From contig NZ_ATXK01000001.1 of NCBI RefSeq assembly GCF_000421645.1, forward strand, positions 1 through 64,000: a stretch of DNA of 64,000 nucleotides, given 5' to 3'. A program made the translations under genes and the position numbers. Below are positions 35,101 to 44,107 of this stretch, piece by piece; within the stretch, counting starts at the first letter, position 1; each line of letters starts with the position of its first letter. Source of the DNA: Aurantimonas coralicida DSM 14790. GTDB lineage: Bacteria; Pseudomonadota; Alphaproteobacteria; Rhizobiales; Rhizobiaceae. The notes under the pieces are model-generated. The model ran no database searches, was not told the DNA's origin, and was given only the letters and a program-made list of their open reading frames with translations.

Positions 35101-36144
35101 AAGATTGAGATGGAATTTCGGGATGCCAGCGAAATCGAACCGGCCTTCACCGGTCAGGAGATAGGGACGTGTCGCCTCGCCGGCCTGAACGCGGATGTCG
35201 CTGACCTCCGCCGCCGTCGGCGACAGGACGATCGCGCCGACCGCCTTCACCGGCATCACGGCGGGCCGCTCAGGCGCGGCTTCCCCGGCCGCCTCGGGCG
35301 CTGCCGGCGCGAACGGATCGCGCGCCGCGAGTTCTTCCGCCGTGGCCGAGGCCGGCGGCAGCGGACGGGTCACCGCGATGGCCCCCGCGAAGCCCGGACG
35401 GCCGTCCTTCAGGCTGGCGTTGCCGTCCAGCGTCAGCGAGGTCGCCAGCGTCTCGTTCGCCGTCTCGATGCGCACCGGCAGGTCGCCGCCCTCCTGCAGC
35501 GTGCCGATGCCGACCGAAAAGGCGATGACCTCGCCGCCGACCACGATGCTGCCGCGCCCGTCCACCGGACCGGCCAGCGAGCCTGCCGAGAGGGTGGCGT
35601 TGAGGTCTTCCAGCCGGTGGGTCCGACCGGTCAGACCGTTCTCGACCGTCACTGTGCCGTTCTCGACCGCGACATTCTCCAGCACCACCGTCGCGCCGCG
35701 CGGGATCGCCGGCCGCTCGACGACCCAGTCGATCGTGCCGTCCGCCAGCACCGGCACCCGGATGTCCGGCGTGTCGACGGTCATCGAGTAGATGCGGATC
35801 TCGCCGGACAGATACGGCGCCAGCTCGGCGTCCATGCGGAAGCGCGCGATGGTCAGGAGCGCCTCGCCGTCGTCGCCGAGCACCGTCACGTCGCCGAAGG
35901 TCACCGACGGGAACGGCAACAGCCGCGCCTCGGCCTCGCCCTCCACCACCACCTTGCGGCCGAGAATCTGCGAGGCCTGACGCTCGAAATCCGTGCGATA
36001 GGCGGTCCAGTCGATGAAATACGGTGCGAACAACGCGCCGAGCAGCGCGAGAACGAGAAGTCCGCCGAGGAAGACGAAGGCTCTGACCAGTACGGGCTCC
36101 TTTTCCTGCTGTTCGTGAAGATGCCCGGTCGACAGGCCCGACAA
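32173..36144 (-). CDS. AsmA-like outer-membrane assembly protein
   Basis: 1323 residues. One N-terminal membrane helix (FVFLGGLLVLALLGALFAPY) is followed by the AsmA N-terminal domain (IDWTAYRTDFERQASQILGR), a very long beta-rich region and an AsmA_2/C-terminal domain near 1000-1150. AsmA-type proteins (including bacterial TamB/YhdP relatives) span the periplasm and are linked to lipid transport to the outer membrane. The last ~150 residues are odd: a charged Ala/Glu/Arg coiled coil (RIAAERRAAEEEAERARRDA) then a Pro-rich end. Alone on its strand. Confidence 0.92.
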   Translation of the reverse strand: MSGLSTGHLHEQQEKEPVLVRAFVFLGGLLVLALLGALFAPYFIDWTAYRTDFERQASQILGRKVVVEGEAEARLLPFPSVTFGDVTVLGDDGEALLTIARFRMDAELAPYLSGEIRIYSMTVDTPDIRVPVLADGTIDWVVERPAIPRGATVVLENVAVENGTVTVENGLTGRTHRLEDLNATLSAGSLAGPVDGRGSIVVGGEVIAFSVGIGTLQEGGDLPVRIETANETLATSLTLDGNASLKDGRPGFAGAIAVTRPLPPASATAEELAARDPFAPAAPEAAGEAAPERPAVMPVKAVGAIVLSPTAAEVSDIRVQAGEATRPYLLTGEGRFDFAGIPKFHLNLEGEQIDVDRIAAEENGDASQVLGLAERVEAMRAVLAEIPRPTIPGTVEISLPVIMAGDTMIRDATLAASPTETGWSLSRLIAQLPGRTRLEATGLVDLDESFGFTGDLLLASNQPSGFADWLTGEIDPAIRRLGRAGLSAKAELSAERQAFSEMEIDVGGDRITGSLERARAADHTRITADLDGKAVDLDAFMALSQLFTGNADSLANADRFDVALTAGPVNLRDASADRIDADVSFDGDTLAIATFAVEGLSGATINASGELSDLAGEAQGRLAVSLQSDAPKRFFDFLLKRFPDVPLLKTLDSQAAHLAPLALSGEVETLEGETGKKPTLFVRLDGTAAGSKIDLSSSIENGLYARTESGRFGLDLRLENDAPTVLLSQLGIPAIDIGAPAPLEAELSLSAAETGPVVTTATLRAPGSEVSLDGLLEVTPEGISGAEISAYLRSEDAAPWLLTGAIDLGQSLDAVPLQLNGALVYDGGHWSLNDLSGEVAGTRIAASLDKAVDEAVTGHVDLDRLSLPWIAHLVFGRPMTEGLGGDEWPTEAFRDSLMPSLPFSLRMTADNVLAGDHNFTDFSATMSGGAGEAAFLDASLTLPGGTLAGTLALRNADGLGRVTLDVATEGFALDSVWPALAAFEADPRMDAAIRLEGTGQSYAALVSGLTGAGRVEARDLVMPGVPQAFLSPLLAVADQEGFSPDTDTQAALAMVSGGAGFAIAEAASDFAVTAGRVRFSPVTARDDGATLTMNGSVDLGEATVDGELRLEAASGDDWVEGADPSVSYDVAGSLAAPRLTANVTPLANYLSVRALEREQARVEAMQENLQETLRLRRETRFYRWREAEAARIAAERRAAEEEAERARRDAEAAAKAAEEAEAAQAAAAEAEAAEARRRDAAAAAEQRRQDAQRQQQAAEEQRGRAAAQARQQRAVPQAAPEEPTEPDSTLPPGVNFSRPIPEAPPGDSSRFPSLPGVANPLEF

Positions 36145-36284
36145 TGGCCGCCGCCGCTTGTCCGACGCTGATCCTAGAGGACGCGGGGGCGGCGCGAAAC
36201 CGGCGCGGCGCCCGGCGACCGGTCGTCGAACCGATGCGCGCGGCGCAGCGCGCCCTCGCCCGCCCCGGGGCTATCCGTCTGAGA

Positions 36285-37694
36285 TTACGGGAGGATCTTT
36301 CCGGGGTTCAAGATATCGAGCGGGTCGAGCGCGTTCTTGATGGTCTTCATCACGTCGACTGCGCCGCCCAGTTCCTTGCGCAGATAGGACCGCTTGCCCT
36401 GGCCGATGCCATGCTCGCCCGTGCAGGTGCCGTCCATGGCGACTGCCCGCTCGGCGAGTCGCGCCATGAAGGCCTCGGCGGCATCGATCTCGGCCTGCGA
36501 TTCCATGTCGAGCAGCAGCGTGACGTGGAAATTGCCGTCGCCGACATGGCCGACGATCGGCGCGACGAGGCCGGCCGCGTCGATGTCGGCCTGGGTTTCG
36601 GCAATGCAGTCGGCCAGCCGCGACACCGGCACGCAGACATCGGTCGCGATGCCCTTGGCGCCGGGCCGCAGCGCCAGCGCCGCCCAGTAGAACTGGTGGC
36701 GCGCCTTCCACAGCTGCGCCCGGTCCTCGGTGCGCGCCGCACTCTTCAGCGGCCCGCCGCCATGCTCGCCGGCGATCGCCTCGAACATCTCGGCCTGTTC
36801 GGCCACCGAGCCCTGCGAGCCGTGGAACTCGACGAACAGCGACGGCTGCGGCTGCAGATCGAGCTGCGAATAGGCGATTGCCGCCTGCATCGACTGGGCG
36901 TCGAGCAGCTCGATCCGGGCGACGGGAATGCCGATCTGGATGGTCTGGATCACGGCGTCGCAGGCACTGCGCACGTCCGGGAAGGGACAGACGCCCGACA
37001 GGATCGTCTCCGGAATGCCGTAGAGCTTCAGATTGAGCTGGGTGATGATGCCGAGCGTGCCCTCCGAGCCGACCAGCAGGCGGGTCAGGTCGTAGCCGGC
37101 GGAGGTCTTGCGGGCGCGGCGCGCGGTGCGGATCAGGCTGCCGTCGGCCATCACCGCGGTCAGGCCGATGACATTGTCGCGCATGGTGCCGTAGCGCACC
37201 GCATTGGTGCCGGAGGCGCGCGTCGCCGCCATGCCGCCGAGGCTGGCATTGGCGCCGGGATCGATGGGGAAGAACAGGCCGGTGTCGCGCAGATGCGCGT
37301 TCAGCGCCTCGCGGGTGACGCCCGGCTGGACGACGCAGTCGAGATCCTCGGGATGCACCGCCAGCACCTGGTCCATGCGCGACAGGTCGAGCGAGATGCC
37401 GCCCTGGGGCGCGTTGACGTGGCCCTCCAGCGACGAACCGGTTCCGAAGGCGACGATCGGCGTGCGGTATTCGGCGCAGACGCGCACGATCTCCTGCACC
37501 TCCTCCTCGCTTTCGGCGAAGGCGACCGCGTCGGGCATCTGGTTCGGAATGTAGGTGGTCGAATGGGCGTGCGCCCGCCGCACGTCCTCGCCGGTCACCA
37601 GCCTTTCGCCGAAGCGCTGCTTCAGCACCGCGACCGCCCCGGCGATCCCTTCGCGCCTTGCCGGCCGCTCGGCCAGAATATCCGCCAGCGCCAT
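36285..37694 (-). CDS. FAD-linked D-lactate/2-hydroxyacid dehydrogenase
   Basis: 469 residues from MALADILAERPARREG (GAGGGAGAAAG precedes the ATG; the longer frame lacks a site and overlaps the divergent gene). The FAD-binding PCMH domain shows PIVAFGTGSSLEGHVNAP and IDPGANASLGGMAATRASGT; the C-terminal domain contains IVGHVGDGNFHVTLLLDM and the His of CTGEHGIGQGKRSYL. This is the GlcD/LDHD (cytochrome-type D-lactate dehydrogenase) family. No glcE/glcF partner is adjacent, so a stand-alone D-lactate or D-2-hydroxyacid dehydrogenase is more likely. Confidence 0.93.
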   Translation of the reverse strand: MALADILAERPARREGIAGAVAVLKQRFGERLVTGEDVRRAHAHSTTYIPNQMPDAVAFAESEEEVQEIVRVCAEYRTPIVAFGTGSSLEGHVNAPQGGISLDLSRMDQVLAVHPEDLDCVVQPGVTREALNAHLRDTGLFFPIDPGANASLGGMAATRASGTNAVRYGTMRDNVIGLTAVMADGSLIRTARRARKTSAGYDLTRLLVGSEGTLGIITQLNLKLYGIPETILSGVCPFPDVRSACDAVIQTIQIGIPVARIELLDAQSMQAAIAYSQLDLQPQPSLFVEFHGSQGSVAEQAEMFEAIAGEHGGGPLKSAARTEDRAQLWKARHQFYWAALALRPGAKGIATDVCVPVSRLADCIAETQADIDAAGLVAPIVGHVGDGNFHVTLLLDMESQAEIDAAEAFMARLAERAVAMDGTCTGEHGIGQGKRSYLRKELGGAVDVMKTIKNALDPLDILNPGKILP

Positions 37695-37851
37695 GTCTTT
37701 CTCCCTCTCCGTCCCTGCGCCGCCCCCCGGCAGCACCTGCGCGGCCCTTGCCGCATTCCGTTTCGCCGCGTGCTGCGGCACCATCAGCCGGTTTGACTTC
37801 CCGCGTCCCGCACGCTTTGCCTGACCCAGCGCCATCTTGCCAGGAGCCACC

Positions 37852-38343
37852 ATGACGTCGCCGACCGCGTTGCCCTATCGTTCAGGATTGATGGCCGTCC
37901 GCCCGGAATGGATCGACTATAACGGGCATCTGAACCTTGCCTATTACCATGTCCTTTTCGACAAGGGGATCGACGGCCTGTTCGACTCGATCGGCCTCGG
38001 CGAGACCTATCGTGCCGAGCGCGGTTACACCACCTACACGGCGGAAGCCCATGTCTGCTACCTGCGCGAAGTGCCGCCGCAGGCCGAGGTCTACGTGACC
38101 TCGCAGATCGTCGGGCTCGACGAGAAACGGCTGCACATCTTCCAGGAACTGCACCACTGCGACGGCTGGGCCGCCGCGACGCTGGAAAGCCTGAGCCTGT
38201 CGATCGACCAGCGCGGCGACGCGCCGAAGGTGGCACCCTTCCCCGCCGAGACCTTCGCCCGCGTCTCGGTCGCCGCCGCCGCGCACGCCGAACTCGCCCG
38301 GCCCGAGCGCCTCGGCCGGTCGATCGGAATGCCGCGCCGCTGA
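37852..38343 (+). CDS. 4HBT-type acyl-CoA thioesterase
   Basis: 163 residues with a hotdog fold. RPEWIDYNGHLNLAYYHVLF contains the catalytic Asp of the 4HBT class. AGGAG six bases before the ATG at 37852 fixes the start. The pattern resembles thioesterases associated with carnitine or betainyl-CoA catabolism, but no such genes are nearby. Divergent from the dehydrogenase gene. Confidence 0.88.
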   Translation: MTSPTALPYRSGLMAVRPEWIDYNGHLNLAYYHVLFDKGIDGLFDSIGLGETYRAERGYTTYTAEAHVCYLREVPPQAEVYVTSQIVGLDEKRLHIFQELHHCDGWAAATLESLSLSIDQRGDAPKVAPFPAETFARVSVAAAAHAELARPERLGRSIGMPRR

Positions 38344-38472
38344 CGCGGAGCCTTCCGCGCAACGTCCTGAGGCCCCCAACAACACCTCGCCCGACCCGAC
38401 CCAAACCGGCAGATCGTTAACCCGTGATGCTTATGATTGCCGCCGGACACAAGGCGGAGGGGCTGCGCCACG

Positions 38473-39627
38473 ATGGACGTGACGGTAACGTTGAGCGCAG
38501 TGAATATCGTCGTTTTCGGCGGTCTTTCGGTGTTGTGCGCGGCGATCTATGCCGGGATGCGGACCGAGCCGGCGCTGGCCTGGCTGGCCGCCGCGCTGCT
38601 CATCGGCAGCGTCGAAGTCCTGGTCCTCAGCCAGTTGCAGAGTTCCAACGCCGAACTCGTTGCCATCACCCTGCTTTTGCCGGCCGCCTATCTGTGCGTC
38701 GGCCAGTCGATCCGGCTGACCACGCGCAGCGCGCAGCGGCACGGGGCGCTGATCGGCACGGTCGCAGGCCTCGCCGCCGGGTCGCTGGTGCTGCTGGCAC
38801 TCGACGTGCCCTTCATCTACCAGACCCTGCCGCTGCAGACCGCCTGCGCGATGGCCATCCTCGACAGCGTCTGGCGCCTTGCCAAAGCTGATGAGCGGAG
38901 CTGGCTCGATACGGCGCTGGCCGTCGCGCTCTGCCTCGTGTCGGGCATCTTCCTCGTCCGCCTGCCGCTGTTTCCCATGCTCTTCGACGGTACGGCCAGC
39001 TACCACGCCGTGAAGACCTCCGGCCTCGAGACCACCCTCCTGACGCTGTCGGGTCTGGTCACGCCGCTCGTGGTCTTCCTGCTGCTCGCCCGCATCATCA
39101 GCGGCGTCATCACCGACTACCGACGCAGGTCGGAGCGTGACGCCATGACCGGGCTGCTCAATCGCCGCGGCTTCGACCAGTCGCTGAGCCGCACGCTGAA
39201 GCGTGGCGGCGCCGTGATCCTGTGCGACATCGACCATTTCAAGCAGGTCAACGACAGCTACGGCCACGCCGTGGGCGACACGATCATCCGGGCCTTCGGC
39301 GATCTGATCGGGCGCAGCGGCTACCGGGCCGGGCGCATCGGGGGCGAGGAATTCGCGCTGATCCTGCCGGATTGCAGCGCGCGGCAGGCGGCCCGGGTGG
39401 CCGAGACGCTGCGCCTGACGTTCTACCGCACCGAGCACGAGGCGCTGGCCGCCGGCCACCGGATCAGCGCCAGCTTCGGCATTGCCGGCTTTACCCCCAC
39501 CGACACGATGGACGCCGTGCTGCTCGCGGCGGATCGCGCCCTCTACCGGGCCAAGGACAATGGCCGCAACCGCGTCGTTATCTCCGCCCCGTCCGAGACC
39601 GCAGCCGAACTGCGCCACGCGGCCTGA
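38473..39627 (+). CDS. Membrane diguanylate cyclase (GGDEF)
   Basis: 384 residues. Six or so hydrophobic helices in the first 215 residues form an integral membrane sensor, followed by a GGDEF domain (RDAMTGLLNRRGFDQSL; CDIDHFKQVNDSYGHAVGD; active site IGGEEFALILPD). The signature is GGEEF, intact. GGAGGGG lies about 12 nt before the ATG. Divergent input domain of unknown signal. Convergent with the sugar dehydrogenase gene. Confidence 0.92.
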   Translation: MDVTVTLSAVNIVVFGGLSVLCAAIYAGMRTEPALAWLAAALLIGSVEVLVLSQLQSSNAELVAITLLLPAAYLCVGQSIRLTTRSAQRHGALIGTVAGLAAGSLVLLALDVPFIYQTLPLQTACAMAILDSVWRLAKADERSWLDTALAVALCLVSGIFLVRLPLFPMLFDGTASYHAVKTSGLETTLLTLSGLVTPLVVFLLLARIISGVITDYRRRSERDAMTGLLNRRGFDQSLSRTLKRGGAVILCDIDHFKQVNDSYGHAVGDTIIRAFGDLIGRSGYRAGRIGGEEFALILPDCSARQAARVAETLRLTFYRTEHEALAAGHRISASFGIAGFTPTDTMDAVLLAADRALYRAKDNGRNRVVISAPSETAAELRHAA

Positions 39628-39730
39628 TCGCAGCCGAGGCCCGCCTCGGCAGTTCGTCCATCGGATTCAGAGCGTCGCGTAACCGTCGGGTCCGACTCTC
39701 ACTTTCCCGAACGCCCCATGCATATGAAAA

Positions 39731-39755
39731 CGGCGCCCGGTGAGACCGGACGCCG
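39731..39755 (-). terminator. Intrinsic terminator after the sugar dehydrogenase gene
   Basis: CGGCGCCCGGT (39731-39741) pairs with ACCGGACGCCG (39745-39755) with one mismatch. On the leftward strand the stem is followed by TTTT (39727-39730). Confidence 0.75.
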
Positions 39756-39793
39756 TAATCTTGAGATCGAATGCGCTGCGAAGAGCCGGAACG

Positions 39794-41506
39794 CTACTGC
39801 TGCGGCTCCGGCGCCTGCTCGACCGAACCGCTCGGCTGGACGGCAGGTGCGATCTCGGTCTGTGCGGGCTGCGGCGCCGTGTCGGCCTCGGTCTCCGCGG
39901 GTGCGTCACCTGCCGGCTCGTCCGCGGCAGCAGGTGCTGCATCGTCGGCCGGAGCCGGCGCGGTCTCGGCGTCGGGGGTTGCCGGGGCCGTGCCGGCGTC
40001 GGTCGGCGCTGCCGGCGTGGCAGGATCCTCACCGGAAGCGGCGGGCGTCTCTGCGGGCGCTGCGGCGTCTTCGCCGGCCGCAGGCGCGGCCGCACCATCA
40101 CCCGCTGCGGGCGCAGCGGCACTGCCGGCGATCTGATCGGTCCCGACCGGCTGGTCGGAGACGGTGCCGTCGGCCGCCGCGACGCGCCAGACCGTGTTGC
40201 CCGAATCGTCGGCCACGAGCAGCGCGCCCGTGCCGTCGATCCCGACACCGACCGGACGTCCCCGGGCCTGATCACCGTCGAGGAAACCGGTCACGACATC
40301 CTGTGCCATGCCGTCCGGCTTGCCATCGGTGAACGGGACATAGACCACCTTGTAGCCGTTGAAATTGCTGCGGTTCCAGCTTCCGTGCTCGCCGATGAAG
40401 GCACCATTGGCATAGGCTTCCGGCAGGGCGGAGTTGTTGGTGAAGGTCAGGCCGAGCGCCGCGACGTGGCTGGACAGCGCATAATCAGGAGCGATGGCTT
40501 TCTCGACCATGTCCGGGCGCGGGGGATAGACGCGCTCGTCCACATGGTCGCCGTAATAGCTGTAGGGCCAGCCATAGAAGGCGTCCTCCTTCACCGAGGT
40601 CATGTAGTCCGGCACGAGGTTGGGCCCGAGCTCGTCGCGCTCGTTGATGACCGCCCAGAGCTCACCCGTATCCGGCTGGAACGCCAGGCCGTTGGGGTTG
40701 CGCAGGCCGGAGGCGAAGACCTTGCTGGCCCCGGTCTCGCGGTCGATCTGCCAGATCGCGGCGCGGCCCTTCTCGGCTTCCATGCCGCGCTCGGCGGCGT
40801 TGGAGTTCGAGCCGACCGACGCATAGAGCATCGTGCCGTCGGGGCTCAGCGCCAGATCCTTGGTCCAGTGGTGGTTGATCGGCCCGCCCGGCAGCGGCGT
40901 CAGCACCGTGGGCTCGGCCGTTAGCTCGGTCTGGCCCAATTCGTAGGGATAGCTCAGCACCGCATCGGCGGCGGCGACATACAGCGTGTCGTCGACCCAG
41001 GCGACGCCGAAGGGCGAATGCAGGCCGGTCAGAAGATCCGTGCGCTCGTCCACCGTGCCGTCGCGATCGGTGTCGCGCAGCAGGGTGATGAGGTTGCTCT
41101 CCTTCTGCGGGCCGCTGCTGCCGTGGGACAGCGACATGATCCAGCCGCGGATCACGTCCTTCGGCCGCTCCACCGGCTTGCCCGACGGGCCGCGCGACTG
41201 CACCACCAGGACGTCGCCATTCGGCAGCGTGTGGACGGTGCGCGGATTGGCGAGATCGGTGGCGTAGGGGGTGATCGTCAGGCCTTCGGGAACGGTCGGG
41301 GTCTGCCCCTCCTCCCAGCCGACGACTTCGGCCACCTTCAGGTCGGGCAGCAGCGCGGTGCTCGGCTCCGGCAGGACCGGATCGGGTCCGATCTGGGACG
41401 ACACGTCGAAATCGCCGCCCTCGTCGCTGCAGCCGGCAATCGCCAGCAGCACCATGGCACTGCCGCCGAGAATGGCGGTCCGGATGGATGGCTTGCGATT
41501 AATCAT
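39794..41506 (-). CDS. Lipoprotein of the PQQ-dependent sugar (sorbosone) dehydrogenase family
   Basis: 570 residues. A lipobox (AMVLLAIAGCS; Cys at about 26) predicts a lipoprotein. The beta-propeller domain (ATDLANPRTVHTLPNGDVLV; FASGLRNPNGLAFQPDTGEL; NERDELGPNLVPDYM; FIGEHGSWNRSNFNGYKVVY) matches GSDH/L-sorbosone dehydrogenase. The family oxidises sugars in the periplasm with PQQ, but many members have no proven substrate. The final ~120 residues are an Ala/Pro/Glu disordered tail. Overlaps the upstream DUF2231 gene by 8 bp. Confidence 0.9.
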   Translation of the reverse strand: MINRKPSIRTAILGGSAMVLLAIAGCSDEGGDFDVSSQIGPDPVLPEPSTALLPDLKVAEVVGWEEGQTPTVPEGLTITPYATDLANPRTVHTLPNGDVLVVQSRGPSGKPVERPKDVIRGWIMSLSHGSSGPQKESNLITLLRDTDRDGTVDERTDLLTGLHSPFGVAWVDDTLYVAAADAVLSYPYELGQTELTAEPTVLTPLPGGPINHHWTKDLALSPDGTMLYASVGSNSNAAERGMEAEKGRAAIWQIDRETGASKVFASGLRNPNGLAFQPDTGELWAVINERDELGPNLVPDYMTSVKEDAFYGWPYSYYGDHVDERVYPPRPDMVEKAIAPDYALSSHVAALGLTFTNNSALPEAYANGAFIGEHGSWNRSNFNGYKVVYVPFTDGKPDGMAQDVVTGFLDGDQARGRPVGVGIDGTGALLVADDSGNTVWRVAAADGTVSDQPVGTDQIAGSAAAPAAGDGAAAPAAGEDAAAPAETPAASGEDPATPAAPTDAGTAPATPDAETAPAPADDAAPAAADEPAGDAPAETEADTAPQPAQTEIAPAVQPSGSVEQAPEPQQ

Positions 41507-41963
41507 GGTTACGCACTCCGACGCCGTACTGAAAGACCATCGAACGGCCGAGCCAGGCCGTGACGAAGATGAGGATCACGTTCACGGCCGACAGGGCGAG
41601 ACCGTAGGGAACGATCGCCGTCCAGCCGTCACCGGCATGGACGAGACTGTTGAGGAAGCCGAGCGCCAGCACGAAGACGGTCCCGATCGCATAGGCCCAG
41701 GCGGGCGGCTGGGCCCGAAGGCGCGGCTGGGCGATGAAGTCGACAAGGCCGGCCAGCAGCGCAAAACCACCGAAGATCAGACCGGCGAACAGCAGCCAGG
41801 ACGAGAAATTGTGCCACATCAGATGACCGGTCTGCCAATAGGCGATGTCGGTCAGAAGGGTCAGGGTGAAACAGACGAACGGAAACGGGATCAGCATCGC
41901 GTGGATCGGCTGTCCGCCGACCGTCGCGGTCACTGGAGGGTGCGGGAAATCCATGGAGAGCAT
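41499..41963 (-). CDS. DUF2231 membrane protein
   Basis: 154 residues, four membrane helices. The N-terminal GGQPIHAMLIPFPFVCFTLT and the following DIAYW are the DUF2231 signature; histidines in HLMWHNF and LVHAGD lie near the membrane and could bind heme or metal. It overlaps the sugar dehydrogenase gene, so it may be its membrane electron acceptor; that is inference. An ATG at 41954 is an alternative start. Confidence 0.9.
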   Translation of the reverse strand: MLSMDFPHPPVTATVGGQPIHAMLIPFPFVCFTLTLLTDIAYWQTGHLMWHNFSSWLLFAGLIFGGFALLAGLVDFIAQPRLRAQPPAWAYAIGTVFVLALGFLNSLVHAGDGWTAIVPYGLALSAVNVILIFVTAWLGRSMVFQYGVGVRNHD

Positions 41964-42167
41964 CTCGATCTGTCAGGTGGTAAACCACTGACAATACGAG
42001 TGGGCCCGTGCTTGGTTCCAAGACCCCGGTGCGAAGCCGGGTGGCGCAGGATTCCGGGCAGATCGACGGACGCCGAGAGCCTGCGCGGCAGGGGCTTCAC
42101 GCGCCTCCGCAACCACCCGGCATCGGGACGCGTCGTCCCGTACCGGCACACCCCCGATCCGCCTCGA

Positions 42168-43979
42168 TTACCCGTAGTGGTTGCGCACCACGGCGTTGGC
42201 CAGTTCCTCCCGGCTGATGACGCCGGCGATGTCCTCGGGCCGCGGCACGCCACGGGTCTCGCTGACGACGATGGCGTAGGAGCGGTTGCGCCGGTTCATC
42301 CGGGTGATCACCGTGTTCAGATTGTGGACCGTCGAGGCGAGGATGAACTCCGACGAGCCGATGTCGTCGAGGGTCTGGGTGGCGAAGCGATCGGCCCGGT
42401 AGGGAATCGTGCCGAAGCGCACAAAGCCGGTGATCCGGTTGCCATCGGTCAGGATCACCCGCGAGGTCTCGACGTCGATGCGTTTCAGGGCTTCCGAGAC
42501 GGTCATCGCGCCCGGCAGGATCTCGAAGGTCTTCGACATCACCTCGGTGACCGGCTGCACCATGAACATGTTGGTGGTCCGGTCGGTCGGGATCGGCCGG
42601 CCGCGGTTGCGCAGCTTGATCGTGTAGATGTCGGCCAGGGTCAGCGAGCGCCGCACGCCGATGGCGATCGCCACGGCCAGCACCAGCGGCAGGATGATCT
42701 CGTAGTCGCGGGTCATCTCGAAGATCATCACGATCGCCGTCATCGCCGCGCTGGTGGCACCGCCGACCATGGCCCCCATGCCGATGATCGCGAAGGTTTT
42801 CATGGTCAGGCCGGCGCCCGGCAGGATCGCGTTGCCGATCAGCCCGACCGCGCCGCCCAGAGCCGCGCCCATGAACAGGCTCGGCGAGAAGATGCCGCCC
42901 GACGCCCCGGCCCCGAGGCTGAGACAGGTGGCCACGAGCTTGCCGGCGAACAGCATGATCAGCACCGCGACCGTTATGTCGGCGCCGCTGATGATGTCCT
43001 GGATGGTGGCGTAGCCCACCGAATATATGTGGTAGTGGCCGGTCCAGGAGAGGAACAGGTAGCCCATCACGCCGACGGCGGTCATGCCGATGACGTTCTG
43101 GACATAGGGATTGAGGTTCGACTGCTCGAAGACGTCCTCGGACTTGGCCAGCAGCTTGACGAAGGCCCAGGCGGCGACGCCCATCACCGCGCCGAGGATC
43201 GCCGCCAGCAACAGCTCGGCGCCGTTGACCGCGGCGCCCTCCGGCAGGCCGCCCAGTGGCACGATGAAGGCCGATTCGATCCCCATCGCCAGGCGGAAGA
43301 CATAGGTCGAGGTCGCCGTCGCCACGACCACCGGCAGGAAGGTGCGGGCCGAAATCTCCGGCAGCAGCACTTCGGAGGCGAACAGCACCCCGCCGAGCGG
43401 CGTGTTGAAGGTTGCCGCGATGCCGGCGCCCGCACCGGCCGATAGCAGCGTGATCTTCTGGTGGCGTACGAGGCCCAGCGCCCGGCCGAAGGTCGAGCCG
43501 AAGGATGAGCCGATCTGGATGATCGGCCCCTCGCGACCGACCGAGGCACCGGTGCCGATGGAGATCGCCGAGGCCAGCGACTTCACCACCGCGACGACGC
43601 CGCGCACGTTCCCGTTCTGGTGGTAGATCGCATACATCACCTCCGGCACGCCGTGGCCCTTGGCCTCGGGCGCGAAGCTGCGCACCAGCCAGACGACGAC
43701 GAGGCCGCCGATCACCGGCACCAGGATGATGCCCATGCCCCACGGGCTCGGCGCGCCATAGGCGTTCGGCTCGAGATGCAGGCTGAGCTCGCCGTAGAAG
43801 GCCAGATTGTAGATGAAAGCGATCAGGTACTTGAAGACGATCGCGCCGACGCCGGCGACGATGCCGACCACAAGCGCCAGCAGGAGCATGGCCGGCAGCG
43901 ACACTTCCCGGTCCGGCGGCGCCTCCGCCTCCGGTGCGGGCGACGCAGCGGACGGGACGGACGGGCTATCGACGGACAT
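42168..43979 (-). CDS. ClC-family chloride channel/transporter with CBS domains
   Basis: 603 residues. The three ClC selectivity motifs are visible: KGHGVPEV (GSGIP-like), GREGPIIQIGSSFGS with the gating glutamate, and GAGASGGIFSPSLFMGAALG. About 12 membrane segments occupy residues 30-450. Two CBS domains follow (TNMFMVQPVTEVMSKTFEIL and after). The gating Glu, present here, is kept both in H+/Cl- exchangers and many channels. A longer frame to 44120 has no signal and overlaps the cupin gene, so the start is 43979. Confidence 0.95.
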   Translation of the reverse strand: MSVDSPSVPSAASPAPEAEAPPDREVSLPAMLLLALVVGIVAGVGAIVFKYLIAFIYNLAFYGELSLHLEPNAYGAPSPWGMGIILVPVIGGLVVVWLVRSFAPEAKGHGVPEVMYAIYHQNGNVRGVVAVVKSLASAISIGTGASVGREGPIIQIGSSFGSTFGRALGLVRHQKITLLSAGAGAGIAATFNTPLGGVLFASEVLLPEISARTFLPVVVATATSTYVFRLAMGIESAFIVPLGGLPEGAAVNGAELLLAAILGAVMGVAAWAFVKLLAKSEDVFEQSNLNPYVQNVIGMTAVGVMGYLFLSWTGHYHIYSVGYATIQDIISGADITVAVLIMLFAGKLVATCLSLGAGASGGIFSPSLFMGAALGGAVGLIGNAILPGAGLTMKTFAIIGMGAMVGGATSAAMTAIVMIFEMTRDYEIILPLVLAVAIAIGVRRSLTLADIYTIKLRNRGRPIPTDRTTNMFMVQPVTEVMSKTFEILPGAMTVSEALKRIDVETSRVILTDGNRITGFVRFGTIPYRADRFATQTLDDIGSSEFILASTVHNLNTVITRMNRRNRSYAIVVSETRGVPRPEDIAGVISREELANAVVRNHYG

Positions 43980-44107
43980 GATCACGGGAACGCTGTTGGG
44001 ATGGATCGGACAGGCTGTAAGTCGCCCTTCTATTCCACCCTCGCCCGGCGATTGAAAGGCTGCGAGCGAAAGATTCGCAGCTTCTCCACCAGGGCCGTGG
44101 CCTGCCC

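Noticed and set aside
34174-36171. 665-codon rightward open frame
   Set aside because: Antisense to the AsmA-like gene, which has a membrane anchor and family motifs.
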